64,000 bases of DNA from assembly GCA_963757065.1 (NCBI GenBank), contig CAVWQC010000007.1, positions 558,001-622,000 of the forward strand, in the 5' to 3' direction. Under the pieces are notes generated by a model. It was not told where the DNA came from and did not search any database. It saw only the letters and a program-made list of their open reading frames with translations. Each line of letters begins with the position of its first letter. Within the stretch, counting starts at the first letter, position 1. The DNA is from PNON01 sp963757065. Lineage in GTDB: Bacteria; Chloroflexota; Anaerolineae; Anaerolineales; Anaerolineaceae. The translations under genes were made by a program, and so were the position numbers. Below, piece after piece: positions 9,001 through 20,006 of the stretch.

Positions 9001-12000
9001 CTGGTGCCAGCATCAGCAAGTCATTTTCACCAAATCCTGTTTCTGTCGGGGAAGTTTCCTTCCTTACTATAACGATCACAAATATGAGCGGGGTTACCAT
9101 AACTGGAATGGGGTTGGTAGACAATCTACCAGATACACCCGCACCGGGTTTAACGATAGCGAATTCACCTGTCTCTGTCAACAATTGCGGTGGGACTCTA
9201 ACAGCAACAACTGGTTCACGTCAAATTGAGCTCGAAAATGGTACCCTGACCAATACTAACTCATGCACAATGGTGATCCCGGTCCTCAGCAATACCCCGA
9301 ATGATTATTTGAACACCATCCCATCCAATACCTTGACAAGCGTGGAAGATATTACCAACCCGATTCCCGCTTCAGATACATTGGAAGTCACCGGTTACAG
9401 CATTGGTAACCGTGTATGGGAAGATAACGGGGCAGGCGGCGGTATAGCAAATAACGGCTTAAGGGATGGCTCTGAACCCGGTATGGGCAGTGTGACTGTT
9501 CGCCTTTACCAAGATACAAATAATGACGATGTCACAGATGGAGCCGCTGTTGCATCAACGACTACTGATTCTGATGGATATTACCGTTTTGATAACCAGG
9601 TACCTGGTAGCTATATTGTAGAAGTGGTTAGTCCTACGGGTTATATCGCCAGCACAATCAATGGCGATGATCCGGATAATAATATCGATAATGATAATAA
9701 TGGCATGATTCCTGCGGGTTCAAATATTCGCAGTAAAGCCATAACAATTGAAAACAACCACATTGAACCGACGGGAGAAACCGATCCTGCTTTAAACCCT
9801 GGATCCGGAGAAGCTCCAGATAACTATTCCAACCGCACTCTAGACTTTGGCTTCTTTAAACCATTCTCCCTTGGAAACCGTGTCTGGAATGATAACGGAA
9901 CGGGTTCAGGTGGCATTTCAAATGATGGCATCCAAAATGGGGATGAACCAGGAATGAACGGGATCACCGTTCGTCTGTACCGTGATTCAAATAATGACTC
10001 AACTCCAGATGGTGCTTATTTCGCTTACGCAAATACGGATGTGAATGGTTATTACCGTTTTGATGACTTGATCGCAGATACCTATATTATTGAGATCTTA
10101 CCCCCCACCGGCTATATCAGCAGCCTTACCGTTGCTGACGACCCCGATACTGTTGAAGTGGATAAAGATAACAATGGTGCGGTAACAACCGGAAGTTTCA
10201 TCAGAAGCAATCCTGTCACTTTGGGGCCAGGAGAAAATGAACCGATCAGTGATAATGATCCTATGCCTAATCCTCTCACTGGTGAGTCACCGAACGGTTA
10301 TTCCAATCGCACAGTAGACTTTGGTTTGATCCAGGCATTCAGCCTGGGTAACCGGGTTTGGGATGACAATGGCTCGGGTGGAGGTACTGCTAATGATGGC
10401 CTCAGGAATGGTTCGGAACCCGGCATCAATGGGGTGACCGTTAATCTTTACCTAGATGGAAGTATCATTGCCACAACCTTGACTGATGGAAACGGATATT
10501 ATCGTTTCGATAACCTTTCTGCAGATGATTATGTTGTCGAAGTCATCCTGCCTGGTGGATACGCCAGCAGTGCTGTCAGCACGGCAAGTCCAAATGATAA
10601 TGTCGATAATGATAATAATGGTGCAAACCCTGTTGTGAAATGCAGTTAGAAGTGGTACTGTTTCCCTCGGTCCAAATGGAATTGAACCCGTCAATGATGG
10701 TGATCCGGCATCCAATCCGACAACAGGCGAAGCACCTAATGACTATTCCAACAGAACTGTGGATTTCGGTCTCTACCATTCCCCATTCTCCCTGGGAAAC
10801 CGGGTCTGGAATGATAATGGAGATGGTGGAGGAACAGCCAATAATGGTGTGCGTGATGGTACAGAACCTGGGATTGGCGGTATACCAGTACGTTTGTACC
10901 TCGACGCTGATGATAATGGAACACCAGATAGTTTCCCTGTTACCGCACAACTGACAGATGCAAACGGATATTACAGGTTCGATAACCTGATTGCTAACAC
11001 ATATATTGTCGAAGCACTCATTCCAACCGGTTTTATGAGTAGTGCTGGGAATGCAGGCGACCCGGATGTAGATTCTGATGACAATGACGATAATGGTGTG
11101 GTTGTGGCAGGAAATTATATTCGCAGCAACCCGGTAACACTTGGTCCTTCCGGTAATGAACCAACACTGGTTGGTTCAGATCCAGCGGATACACCCGGTG
11201 CAGGAGAAGCACCTGAAGGGTTTTCCAATCGGACTGTTGATTTCGGTTTTTCACCCCTGGCTTCACTGGGGGACCGGGTCTGGTATGACACTAACCAGAA
11301 TGGTATTCAGGATTCAGGAGAAACCGGTATTACAGGAGTAATCGTAAGCCTTTATAACTCTGGCGGTTTCATCCGTTCTACAACAACGACCGGTGGTGGA
11401 TCGTATTCATTTACAGCTCTTGAGCCGGGTAATTATTATGTTGTTTTCACATTGCCAGCAAATTACCAGTTCAGCCAGCAGGATCAGGGTTCTGATGACA
11501 CTCTGGATAACGATGCTAATCAGGCCACCGGAGCTACCATTTCCACCACCCTCATCCCCGGTGAGAATGACACAACCTGGGATGCTGGTATGTATCTTCC
11601 GCCTGCATCAATCGGAAATCTTGTTTGGAAAGATCTTAACCTGGATGGTATTCAGGATGTTGGCGAAAATGGCATCAGCGGTGTATCCGTGGATCTCTTC
11701 CGCCCGGGATATGGCCCAGATGGCATACCGGATACTGCCGATGATACTAATCCGGTGAAATCCACCGTAACAAATGGTACCGGTGGCTATGGTTTCAGTG
11801 ACCTGATTCCAGGGAGTTATAACCTTGTTTTTACATTGCCTGGAGGATATGCTTTCAGTCCTTCAGATCAAGGCAGCGACAATGCCGTGGATAGTGACGC
11901 AAATACAACAACGGGGCAAACTATTATGACAGTTCTGTCTCCAGGAGAAAATGATCCTGATTGGGATGCAGGTATGTATCAGCTCGCCTCGCTGGGAGAC

Positions 12001-14925
12001 CGGGTCTGGAATGATAACAACCGGAACGGGATTCAGGATGCCGGTGAAACGGGTATCAATGGTGTCACTGTTTACCTCTATGATGGAGCAAATACTTTGC
12101 TTGCATCCACAAGCACTACCACCATTGGTGGTGTAGACGGTCTATACAGGTTTAATAACCTCGAACCAGATTCTTACTACCTGATCTTCTCAGCTCCCGG
12201 TGGCTATGCCATCACACAACAGGATCAGGGAGGGAACGATTCCACTGATAGCGATATCGATGCAATCACCGGACGAACTGCAACCACTGTCCTTATTTCC
12301 GGAGAGAATGACCTCACTTGGGATGCCGGCTTGTATCAACTCGCTTCAGTAGGAGATTTTGTCTGGGATGATCTAAACAAAGACGGCATTCAGGATGCAG
12401 GTGAGTCGGGAGTTAGTGGAGTAACAGTCAGTCTGTTCACCTCGGAAGGAATCCTGGTTGACATGACCACAACAACTGGCAGCGGAAGTTATGAATTTAC
12501 CAATCTGGAGCCAGGTGATTATTATGTAGTGTTTTCCGCTCCCACCGCATATGCCTTTAGCCCTCAAAATGCCGGTTTGGACGATAACCTTGATTCTGAT
12601 GCTGATACAACCACTGGCGAGACTGCCACATTCACATTAATCCCTGGAGAAAATGATATCTCATGGGACGCAGGTATGTACCGCTTGCTATCATCTTTCG
12701 GTAACCATGTTTGGGTTGACCTGAATGGTAACGGGATCCAGGATACAAGTGAACCGGGTTTGAACGATGTGACTGTTAATTTGTACGACAGCGCAAACAA
12801 CCTTGTGGGAACAACCATTACAACCACAATTGGAAGTGATGACGGCATATACGGTTTCACTAACCTGGTCCCGGAATACTATTATGCCGTGTTCACAATT
12901 CCAGGTGGTTACGCTGTAACATTGCTCAATCAGGGGGCTGATGATGCTGAAGATAGCGATGCCGACAGGACTACCGGCAGGACACCATTGACCCAGCTGG
13001 ACCCGGGTGAGAACGACCCGACATGGGATATGGGACTTTTCCAAACCACCGCCTTGGGGAACCGGGTCTGGTACGACACTAACGCGAATGGAATCCAGGA
13101 TTTTGGTGAAGCTGGCGTGAATGGTGTCACCGTAAACTTATACTTGGAAGGGTTTGGGTTGGTAGGTACGACTACAACGGCTACTGTTGGTTTAGAAGAT
13201 GGGATCTACCAGTTCAATGACCTGGTTCCGGGTAATTATTATGTGGATTTCATTCTTCCAACCGACCATGTATTCGCACCAGCCAACAGAGGCAGCAATG
13301 ATTCTGTTGACAGCGATGCTGACCGCACCACCGGACAAACCACACAAACCACTTTGGAGTCCGGTGAAGTAGATCTATCCTGGGATGCTGGCATCTATCT
13401 TCAGAATGGATTGCTCGGTATGGCAAAACGGGTGAGCGGAACTCCTGTAGAAGTATCACCAGGTACCTGGGATGTTACGTATAACATCGTAGTCAGTAAT
13501 TATGGCAATGTTCCACTTTCAGATATCCATGTGATGGATGATCTCTCAACGACCTTTGCCACTGGTGCAACTTTCGTTGTGCAGTCTATCTCAAGCACTG
13601 ACCTGACTGTTAATCCCGGATTCACAGGATTAGCTGGTCACATGGAATTGCTTGCGGGAACTGACAACCTGGATGATGGTGAATCGGGCTCCATAACCAT
13701 TGTTGTCCGGGTAATACCCGAAAACAATGGTCCTTTTAACAACTCAGCGATCGGGAGTGGTCAACCACCTTTGGGTGAACCTGTATCAGATACATCTCAA
13801 GATGGATCAGATCCTGACCCGGACGATGATGGCGATCCAACTGACAATAATGATCCGACACCGGTTGATTTTGGCCCCAACCTTTTCGATCCTCCTGTTG
13901 GCATTAAGACATTGGACCGTACACTGCAACCAGTGCTTGAATGGACAATGGTCTGGATCAATAATTCCAACATCGTTGCAGTCAATGCCGCTGTTAGTGA
14001 CCCGATCCCGGTGAATACCGTGTTCGAAGACACCTTGGTAGATAGCGGATATCCCTTACCTCCTGGGCTTCTTCCGGTAGGCACTGTGACCACCGGCGTG
14101 ACCTGTGAAGACACATCCCCGGTGACGGTAACCCAATACTGCTACTACGAAGGACCTTCTCCAGAATTCCTGCGTGGAAGGATTGTTTGGGTCGGCACTC
14201 TGGGTCCAGATCTTGGCGCAACCACCGCAGCAACAGCTGTAAATGACATTACCATCACCTTCAACGTTCGTGTCGATCCAGGTATACGCAATGTTCAGAA
14301 CATTGCCACAATAGACTCTGATTTGAATGGTGATGGTGATCCGACCGATGAAGGGGAGCTGGAAGTCGCTTCAGCTGCCGCGACATATAGAGACCTTAAA
14401 AATCTTCCCGACACAGGTTTCACACCTGGTAAACTAACTATTCTGCCTGGACAACCGAAGGATGTGGCATACGCAGATATGAATGGAATGTGGATCGAGA
14501 TACCTTCTTTGGGTATTAAGACACCTATCGTAGGTGTTCCTGTTATGGAAAACGGGGAATGGGATGTTACATGGCTGGGAAATCAGGTTGGCTGGTTGAA
14601 CGGCACTGCATTCCCGACCTGGAATGGCAATTCTGTCATCACAGCCCATGTCACCGACCCGAATGGTAAACCCGGTCTCTTCGCAGATTTGGGAAAAATG
14701 TCATGGGGAAACAAGATACTCATCCATTCATGGGGACAAACCTATACTTATGAAGTGCGGTCTGTCAACCTGTGGACATCCCCCAAATCCACCAGCAGCG
14801 TAATAAAGCATGAAGAACTTCCCTGGGTAACCTTGCTCACCTGCCGCGGCTACAATGAAACAACTGATAGTTACACCTGGCGGACAGTAATCAGGGCAGT
14901 ATTGGTAAATATATCTGAAGAATAG
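6057..14925 (+). CDS. Giant secreted DUF11/SdrD_B repeat protein with C-terminal sortase domain (one frameshift)
   Basis: Starts at ATG 6057 behind TTAGGAGAAGCT. Signal peptide residues 1-29 (basic start, hydrophobic core, VHAFS). Then eight DUF11-like beta-sandwich repeats, ten SdrD_B/Cna_B-type repeats, two more DUF11-like domains (from about 13417 and 13897), an LPDTGF motif at 14404-14421 and a sortase-fold domain (14491-14900) with likely catalytic His (ITAH, codon 14647), Cys (LLTC, 14842) and Arg (YTWR, 14881). The frame breaks at 10637-10639 (AAA); dropping one A rejoins the third SdrD_B repeat with its normal ending (AVRSGTVSLGPNG then SNRTVDFG). The total becomes 2955 residues. No C-terminal membrane helix follows the sortase domain. 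Predicted role: cell-surface fibre or adhesin. The substrate of the sortase domain is unknown; self-linkage is conjecture. Confidence 0.85.
6171..9370 (+). repeat. Eight tandem DUF11-like domains, about 130 residues each
   Basis: Repeat starts lie near 6171, 6606, 7012, 7397, 7800, 8184, 8623 and 9010. Each has an opening of the type FxPxxIxxGxxSxLxITxxN, a TDNLPAG-like centre, a CGG motif and a short NTIP-like end. Cys pairs inside each repeat (CGG plus CTI) suggest one disulphide per domain outside the cell, which is inference. Confidence 0.85.
9399..13410 (+). repeat. Ten tandem SdrD_B (Cna_B-like) domains
   Basis: Starts near 9399, 9866, 10341, 10788, 11263, 11608, 11988, 12346, 12692 and 13053, each opening SLGNRVWxD and containing NGIQDxGExGxxGVTVxLY, YxFxNLxPGxYYVVF and a closing GENDxxWDAGMY. 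The Asp/Asn-rich DxNxDGIQD loops are typical calcium-binding sites of this fold. The first four repeats are long (about 155 residues) with a GGGxANxGxRxGxEPG insert; the last six are shorter (about 120). The indel at 10637-10639 falls in the third repeat. Confidence 0.9.
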
Positions 14926-14939
14926 TAATGAATGAAGTC

Positions 14940-14976
14940 AATAAAATCCCGGTTCGACACACCGGGATTTTATTTT
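14940..14976 (+). terminator. Terminator of the giant surface-protein gene
   Basis: AATAAAATCCCGG (14940-14952) pairs with CCGGGATTTTATT (14962-14974), with T-rich 3' flank, 15 bases after the stop codon. Confidence 0.9.
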
Positions 14977-15101
14977 ACTGGAATTTCATTTCAAAATTTA
15001 TCATAATGAGTTTTTCTAGATAATTCTGTTGGTTGGAAAGACAATTGTTTTTTTACCAATACTACTTATAATGAATTGAAATTTGTAATGGAGTAACGAA
15101 T

Positions 15102-15468
15102 ATGAAAGAAATGGATTTTTATAAGATAGAAATCTTTGCACCTCTTGGAAGCGGCAGCAAAAATTCAAGAAGCCATAGCCAAGGCAGGAGCTGGACGAGT
15201 TGACAGGTATGACCATACTGCTTCCACCATGCAAGTCACCGGGTATTGGCGACCTTTAAAAGGCGCGAAACCTTATAAAGGTAAAGAGGGAGAGATCTCT
15301 TCTGAACCTGAAATCAAGATAGAGGTCACTTGTAAGCATGAACACGTACCTGAAGTATTACAGGCAATATACGAGAATCATCCATACGAACAGCCTGTGA
15401 TCAACATTCTCCCCCTGGTCAATGAACTTTTTATTGACCCTGATGATACCAGGAAATATGGGCCGTAA
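15102..15468 (+). CDS. YqfO/NIF3-insert-like small protein, frameshifted near its start
   Basis: ATG 15102 follows AATGGAG. The first residues are MKEMDFYKIEIFAP; the frame is lost at GG 15147-15148 and recovered by dropping one G, giving LEAAAKIQEAIAKAGAGRVD, then DHTASTMQVTGYWRPLKGA, EIKIEVTCKHEHV and ENHPYEQPVINI. That is the CutA1/PII-like ferredoxin-fold module found inserted in NIF3/YqfO proteins and also as a stand-alone protein. 121 residues after correction, the right size. The stand-alone family has no agreed function. It is monocistronic, with a shared bidirectional hairpin before the convergent sulfatase gene. Confidence 0.8.
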
Positions 15469-15550
15469 ATCTTTCCCTCAAAGATTTCATTATATTATTC
15501 ATTAGAGTAGATTTCTTTCCCATTTCTCGTAATATATCCATTAAAATACA

Positions 15551-15592
15551 AAAAATCCCATTCTGTAATGTCCTCAAAGAATGGGATTTATG
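15551..15592. terminator. Bidirectional terminator between convergent genes
   Basis: AAAAATCCCATTCT (15551-15564) and AGAATGGGATTTAT (15578-15591) form a 12-bp stem flanked by A/T tracts on both sides, 83 bases after the YqfO-like gene and 17 bases before the stop of the minus-strand sulfatase gene. Confidence 0.85.
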
Positions 15593-15608
15593 CTTGGTCT
15601 ACATTTTG

Positions 15609-17102
15609 TTATTTCGTACATTGATTTGGTACAAGGTTTTCATCTGTCATTTTATTTGGTGTATAGGCGTAATAAGATTTGTCAGGAATCAATTCCAAAT
15701 TTTCTCCGAAATATGCATCGAAAATAACGCGAAACGAGTTTACGGGGGTGATCGATGGGTACAACAGTTTTTTCGCTGCGTCATTGACAAAATAAGCATT
15801 CAGAATGGAATGGCGGATCGCTGGAGTTGTAGGGTTCAAATTTGGTCCATGGTCTCCCTGGATGATTATCACAGGCGGAATTTCGGAGTCGTCGATTATC
15901 TTTTTTAATATTGTAGGAAGGTTATTATTGATGAAAGATATATTCGCTGGATATCCCTTATAGACATTTCCGTTATATTTGTATTCACCATCAGGAGTAA
16001 AAATATACGGCTCATGGGGAACCATAAAATGGACAAACACAAATTTTGGACCTTCCAGAGAAGGCATGTTAGGTAATTCTGCCAAAGTGTATTTTACCTG
16101 TTCGAAATGTTCGTAGTATTCCAAATGCAATGGGTCAAATCCAGGAACCAGTTGGGGCATATCAAACACTATGCGGAATAATGTTGTTTTCAATAACATT
16201 GATTCAAATTCATTTAATCCGGCACCGGAAAGGCTCAACCCAAATTTCGGGTTATTCCGGGAAAATTTCTTATCTTCACCAAGGTCAAAATGACCCGTGG
16301 ACCAATTTTCAAACGAATAAACCGAATAACCCAGGGAGCGAAGTGATTTTGTTACAACAGTGTGGCTGAATGGCGCTAATGACGCGTCGGGGCTAATATC
16401 CTGTAGGTAATTTACCTGCATTAACGATGAAAGAGAATACTTAGTGCTGGGATAATTACTCTGGCTGCAATCAGCTACATAAAATCCCAGATCCTTTAAC
16501 TGGTTAAGAAATGAAGAATTATCGAATTGAAAGTCCTGTTGCAGAACATCCGCACGGGTGTAAGAATCCAGGATAATTAGGTAAATATCCGGCCTGGGCA
16601 AATTTTGTATTTGCGGATTGAAAACCACAGTCTTTTTATCTTTACTTTGGGAAATCGCATTTGTGACTGAGTATTTGAGCGTGGGGAAAATGCTTATTAC
16701 GACTAAAATAATGCTGGTAGCTGTAAGAAAATTTTCCAACGATTTGGAGACAAATTTTGACCGGAAGATGAACCAGATGATAATAAGAAATAACAACAAG
16801 AAAAACATTAGGGTATAACGGTGATGCACAGGAATCCCGAGATTAGATTTGAGAAAATCATAGACCTGACCATACGAGAAGAAAATTAGGATAAAACTAA
16901 AGGTAAGCAATCTGGCTTTTTCTTTATTTTTCATTATTAGTGAAAGAAAAATAACCAAAGCGAAAGTAACTATTAAAGTGATTACCAGGGACCTAAAAAT
17001 CGAGTTGAAATTGATATAACCCAGGTTAATTGAACTAAGTGCAATGACCGGATAAATTGAAAATAGAAAGGGATAGCTGTCAGTAAACGTTAATCGCTTC
17101 AT
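15609..17102 (-). CDS. Membrane-bound sulfatase-like (alkaline-phosphatase superfamily) hydrolase
   Basis: About 497 residues from ATG 17102 (an in-frame TTG at 17126 would add 8). The N-terminal third is four or five membrane helices with short loops. The C-terminal globular half carries alkaline-phosphatase-superfamily hallmarks: PDIYLIILDSYTRADVL (metal-binding Asp and a Thr where the nucleophile normally sits), FVHFMVPHEPYIF and IIIQGDHGP (metal-binding Asp-His). Layout matches LtaS/OpgB-like or phosphoethanolamine-transferase-like enzymes acting on envelope glycans or lipids outside the cell; which of these it is cannot be decided. Flanked by unrelated genes, with a terminator immediately downstream. 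Confidence 0.8.
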   Translation of the reverse strand: MKRLTFTDSYPFLFSIYPVIALSSINLGYINFNSIFRSLVITLIVTFALVIFLSLIMKNKEKARLLTFSFILIFFSYGQVYDFLKSNLGIPVHHRYTLMFFLLLFLIIIWFIFRSKFVSKSLENFLTATSIILVVISIFPTLKYSVTNAISQSKDKKTVVFNPQIQNLPRPDIYLIILDSYTRADVLQQDFQFDNSSFLNQLKDLGFYVADCSQSNYPSTKYSLSSLMQVNYLQDISPDASLAPFSHTVVTKSLRSLGYSVYSFENWSTGHFDLGEDKKFSRNNPKFGLSLSGAGLNEFESMLLKTTLFRIVFDMPQLVPGFDPLHLEYYEHFEQVKYTLAELPNMPSLEGPKFVFVHFMVPHEPYIFTPDGEYKYNGNVYKGYPANISFINNNLPTILKKIIDDSEIPPVIIIQGDHGPNLNPTTPAIRHSILNAYFVNDAAKKLLYPSITPVNSFRVIFDAYFGENLELIPDKSYYAYTPNKMTDENLVPNQCTK

Positions 17103-17334
17103 ATTACAGGTTCCAAAAACAATCAAAATATTCTAACTAATAAATTGCTTTCTAAACTGAATGAAACATGATTATACTTTACCTGTCCATGGGATAACCA
17201 ATTAATAAAATGATTATGTAAGAATTATTTTCTATATCGAATTGAAAAAAATCTATTGCTTTTACGAATTGCCGTTGTATCTTATCCACCAGTTGTAGTT
17301 GAATAATTATCAAAGCTACCATTATTATTGATAA

Positions 17335-17812
17335 GTGACTAAGATGATCGTACCCCAAAAGCAGAAATTCGAGATTGTTTATCACTGGATGGAGGGAAGT
17401 GTCCCTCCTCCATACCACTATGAGTATTCGATAAAGATTCAGGAAGATAGAATGTGTATTGTTACTTATCGACCTGACTATGATTTGGAAGGTGTGCCTG
17501 TTTGGAACCGATATTTCACCATTCCTCAAGATCTGTATTCCCGTCTCTATGATCTGCTTGAATCAGGTGAATTTTATGTCTATGAATGGAAGCAAGCTAT
17601 TGGATATAAATGTCGGTGGAAGTCAGGAATGGTGTGACGGAATCTACGAAAATCATGAGTTCCATATTCCAACAGGATTAACTCAAGAGGACGCCGATAA
17701 AGCCGGACCTCTATATTTAATAATTAAACATCTCGGTCCAGATGAGATGTGGGATGACCTGGAGCAAATGCGGAAAGAATATATAACAAGGTTTTTCCAA
17801 GGGAAAAATTAA
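17335..17812 (+). CDS. Hypothetical protein, about 158 residues, frameshifted in the middle
   Basis: Two overlapping reading frames form one protein. From GTG 17335 (or ATG 17344) it reads KFEIVYHWMEGSVPPPYHYE, then LEGVPVWNRYFTIP and YDLLESGEFYVYEWKQ. A one-base skip near 17590-17600 continues with LLDINVGGSQEWCDGIYENH and ends QMRKEYITRFFQGKN at 17812. Both halves are charged and soluble-looking with no signal peptide. I recognise no family. Codon use in both halves looks genuine and total length is a whole number of codons after correction. No partner genes adjoin. Confidence 0.6.
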
Positions 17813-17846
17813 AATAGGCAGGAATCATTTTAAGGGCCGATCGAAA

Positions 17847-18983
17847 TTACATCGTCCTGGACTTTAAGTGACTAACCCGAGCTTGTATCAATTCAGCAGT
17901 AATACTGACAGCGATCTCTTCCGGGCTTTCTGCTCCGATAGTGAGCCCTATCGGTGAATGGACTTTCTCCAACTTTTCCCGTTCAACCCCTTCTTTTTCC
18001 AAAGCCTTATAGATCTCATCCCGCTTTCGTTTGCTTCCAATCATACCTATATAAACTGCTTCGATATTCAATACCTGGGCCAGAATGACTTGATCATGCA
18101 GGTGTCCGCGGGTAACAATCACAAAATAACTATCCGGGTCCACACTGAATTCTTTCAGAGCAGTATGATTATCCTTCAAAACAATGATCTCATCTGCACC
18201 CGGAAACCTTTCGCGGTTGGCGAATTCTTCTCGATCATCCAGGATTACTGTACGGAATCCGACCAAACCGGTTAATAATGCCAGTTTTTGTGAAACATGA
18301 CCTGCCCCAAAAATATAAACAGTCCCATAATTGTTCAAAGGAGCAATAAAGAAACGGGATTTTCCAGTAGATATTACTTGCGATACTCTTGGGTATCCTA
18401 TGTTGATGATCGCTTTGTCCACTTCCAGTAGTATGGATGGTTCCCCCGGGATTTGTTTATCATTTTCTGTTTGGGGTGTCTGAAACATTACGTTGGTTGT
18501 AAATATATCCCCAGACCGAGTGGTTACCACACCATTTTTGGTGATATACCAACGCGGTAGACGCGAGGTATCCTCCCCCTTATTAGGCAATTGGATGATC
18601 CACCATCCACCCTGACGGATTTGTTCATCTACCAATGCTGCTTGAAATGCGGCCAATAGTTCAGAATCTGCTGCTTCCAGGTATTCGATCAAGACTTCCT
18701 GGTTTCCGCCACAGATCATATCGGTTGATGCGGCATCTTTCCCGGTGAGATGGAATTCTTTGATAAGTGACAGGTGGCTGACGAATATCTCCCTGGCAAT
18801 CTTGATGGATTGGGCCTCAAGCTGACCACCACCAATCGTTCCCAAAATACTGCCATCCGATTGAATAACCATCCGTGCGCCGGTTGATCGGGGAGTGGAT
18901 CCATTTTGACTAATTAAGGTGGCAAGTACGATATTTTTCCCTGCTGACAACAGATTTACAATATCTTTAGTAAGGGTATTCAT
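17847..18983 (-). CDS. XdhC/CoxI-family molybdoenzyme maturation protein
   Basis: 378 residues with both XdhC modules. The N-terminal XdhC_CoxI part has VLATLISQNGSTPRSTGARM and GTIGGGQLEAQS. The C-terminal XdhC_C Rossmann part has VYIFGAGHVSQKLA, RTVILDDREEFAN and YIGMIGSKRKRDEI. Family members bind Mo-cofactor, help its sulfuration and insert it into xanthine dehydrogenase or CO dehydrogenase-type enzymes. No molybdoenzyme subunits are nearby, so its client is elsewhere; moaA sits 15 kb away. Start ATG 18983 follows GAGAGAG. Confidence 0.92.
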   Translation of the reverse strand: MNTLTKDIVNLLSAGKNIVLATLISQNGSTPRSTGARMVIQSDGSILGTIGGGQLEAQSIKIAREIFVSHLSLIKEFHLTGKDAASTDMICGGNQEVLIEYLEAADSELLAAFQAALVDEQIRQGGWWIIQLPNKGEDTSRLPRWYITKNGVVTTRSGDIFTTNVMFQTPQTENDKQIPGEPSILLEVDKAIINIGYPRVSQVISTGKSRFFIAPLNNYGTVYIFGAGHVSQKLALLTGLVGFRTVILDDREEFANRERFPGADEIIVLKDNHTALKEFSVDPDSYFVIVTRGHLHDQVILAQVLNIEAVYIGMIGSKRKRDEIYKALEKEGVEREKLEKVHSPIGLTIGAESPEEIAVSITAELIQARVSHLKSRTM

Positions 18984-19014
18984 TTACTCTCTCTTCTAAG
19001 CATGCATGCTGGTC

Positions 19015-19555
19015 CTAAGGAATTATCAGGACATTATCCAGGGAACCAGTGATCTTTGTGCTGCCTGTCCAAACCCAGCAAAATTCGCCACCCCGATCCG
19101 GATTCGGAATCATCAACCATTTGCCAGTTGGATCAATTCCATAAATTTCTGCTGTCATCCCTTTCAAAAAATATCCGACAATGTTGGGTTCTCTACCTGG
19201 TTTTATATGGCAATTAGAATTTTCGATAGGGATTACCTGTGGTTTACCTCCAGGAGCAACTTCTTGTATCACGGATGATTCACCATCTGAAGTGGGTGTG
19301 GGGATATTTTCTGCGGTCGGTACTATGGGTACAGGTTCTGTTATTACAGGAGTGGGTATCAAGGGAAGTGTTGGAATGGGAGCTGGAGTGTAAGTTGGTC
19401 CCGGTACAGTGGGGGCAATTGTTGCCGTGGGTTCAGTTAGTAGGAATTGAAGTTGGTTCTGGTTGGGGAGTGTTGCAGGCAGATAACAACAATACCAGGC
19501 TAAACCCGACGATGGTTAGAATTGACTTAGAAGATATTTTAATAATATTTTTCAT
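19015..19555 (-). CDS. SH3-domain lipoprotein, short member of the local family (frameshifted)
   Basis: ATG 19555 opens MKNIIKISSKSILTIVGFSL and a lipobox LLLSAC, so it is predicted to be lipidated and surface-exposed. The frame meets TGA shortly after PTSIPT; skipping one base around 19436-19441 continues through a Pro/Thr linker (TEPTATIAPTVPGPTYTP) into an SH3b-like domain with NCHIKPGREPNIVGYFLKG and EFCWVWTGSTKITG. 179 residues after correction. It has the NCRxGP/CWVW signature of the three tandem lipoproteins at 28.9-31.9 kb but lacks their C-terminal Ig-like domain. The role is unknown; cell-wall or protein binding is inferred from the SH3b domain. Confidence 0.75.
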
Positions 19556-19642
19556 TACCCATCTAATTATGCCATAATTACGATGGGCTTATCAATTCAA
19601 AATCCAATCTCAATAAAATACGAAATTCTTTATTGATATACC

Positions 19643-19996
19643 TTACATTTTCAACCGTTTAATAAGGGGGTTAAGAAGAAGAATTATTGACAATAGAACT
19701 ATGAATTTTACCCAATTATCAAACGTAAAATCCACTTCGAAAATTATTACCTTATGGCAGTTAATTATTCCATTTATTGGATCCATTTTTATTGACAGGA
19801 TGCTCACTCCCAGATCGCGGAGTAAGTTAACCAGACCAAACAGCGCTTGTTGATCCGGCAGTGTGCCGCTAATACTACTATTATCTTCTCCGGACAACAC
19901 AGACATCCCTTCAAACCATCCTTCCATATGGGGGCTGATAGATCCTTTGATCGTGATCTCAATATTAATGTTTTGTGTATCTTTTAATTCTGACAT
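19643..19996 (-). CDS. Hypothetical protein with C-terminal membrane segment, downstream of ABC exporter
   Basis: 117 residues from ATG 19996 with GAGG just upstream. The N-terminal 60 residues (ITIKGSISPHMEGWFEGMSV, SGTLPDQQALFGLVNLLRDL) resemble small uncharacterised proteins often found beside ABC-2 exporters in Chloroflexota. The last 30 residues form a hydrophobic helix (FIVLLSIILLLNPLIKRLK). It follows the ABC permease by about 54 bases, with a hairpin between them, so it may be the third gene of that operon. I cannot assign a function, and the membrane tail is unusual compared with the short homologues I remember. Confidence 0.55.
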   Translation of the reverse strand: MSELKDTQNINIEITIKGSISPHMEGWFEGMSVLSGEDNSSISGTLPDQQALFGLVNLLRDLGVSILSIKMDPINGIINCHKVIIFEVDFTFDNWVKFIVLLSIILLLNPLIKRLKM

Positions 19997-20006
19997 ATGA
20001 CCTCAA

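Noticed and set aside
6134..9184. Several long minus-strand frames opposite the DUF11 repeats
   Set aside because: They are repeat-driven shadows of the surface protein (Val/Pro-rich, repeating with the same period) with no start signals.
10620..10660. Programmed ribosomal frameshifting as the cause of the split genes
   Set aside because: There is no common slippery heptamer, stimulatory pseudoknot or upstream Shine-Dalgarno at the sites, and unrelated genes are affected at varied motifs, so random indels are simpler.
14491..14925. Separate sortase gene after the giant protein
   Set aside because: The frame is continuous from the SdrD_B repeats through LPDTGF into the sortase domain, with no start codon and ribosome-binding site between them.
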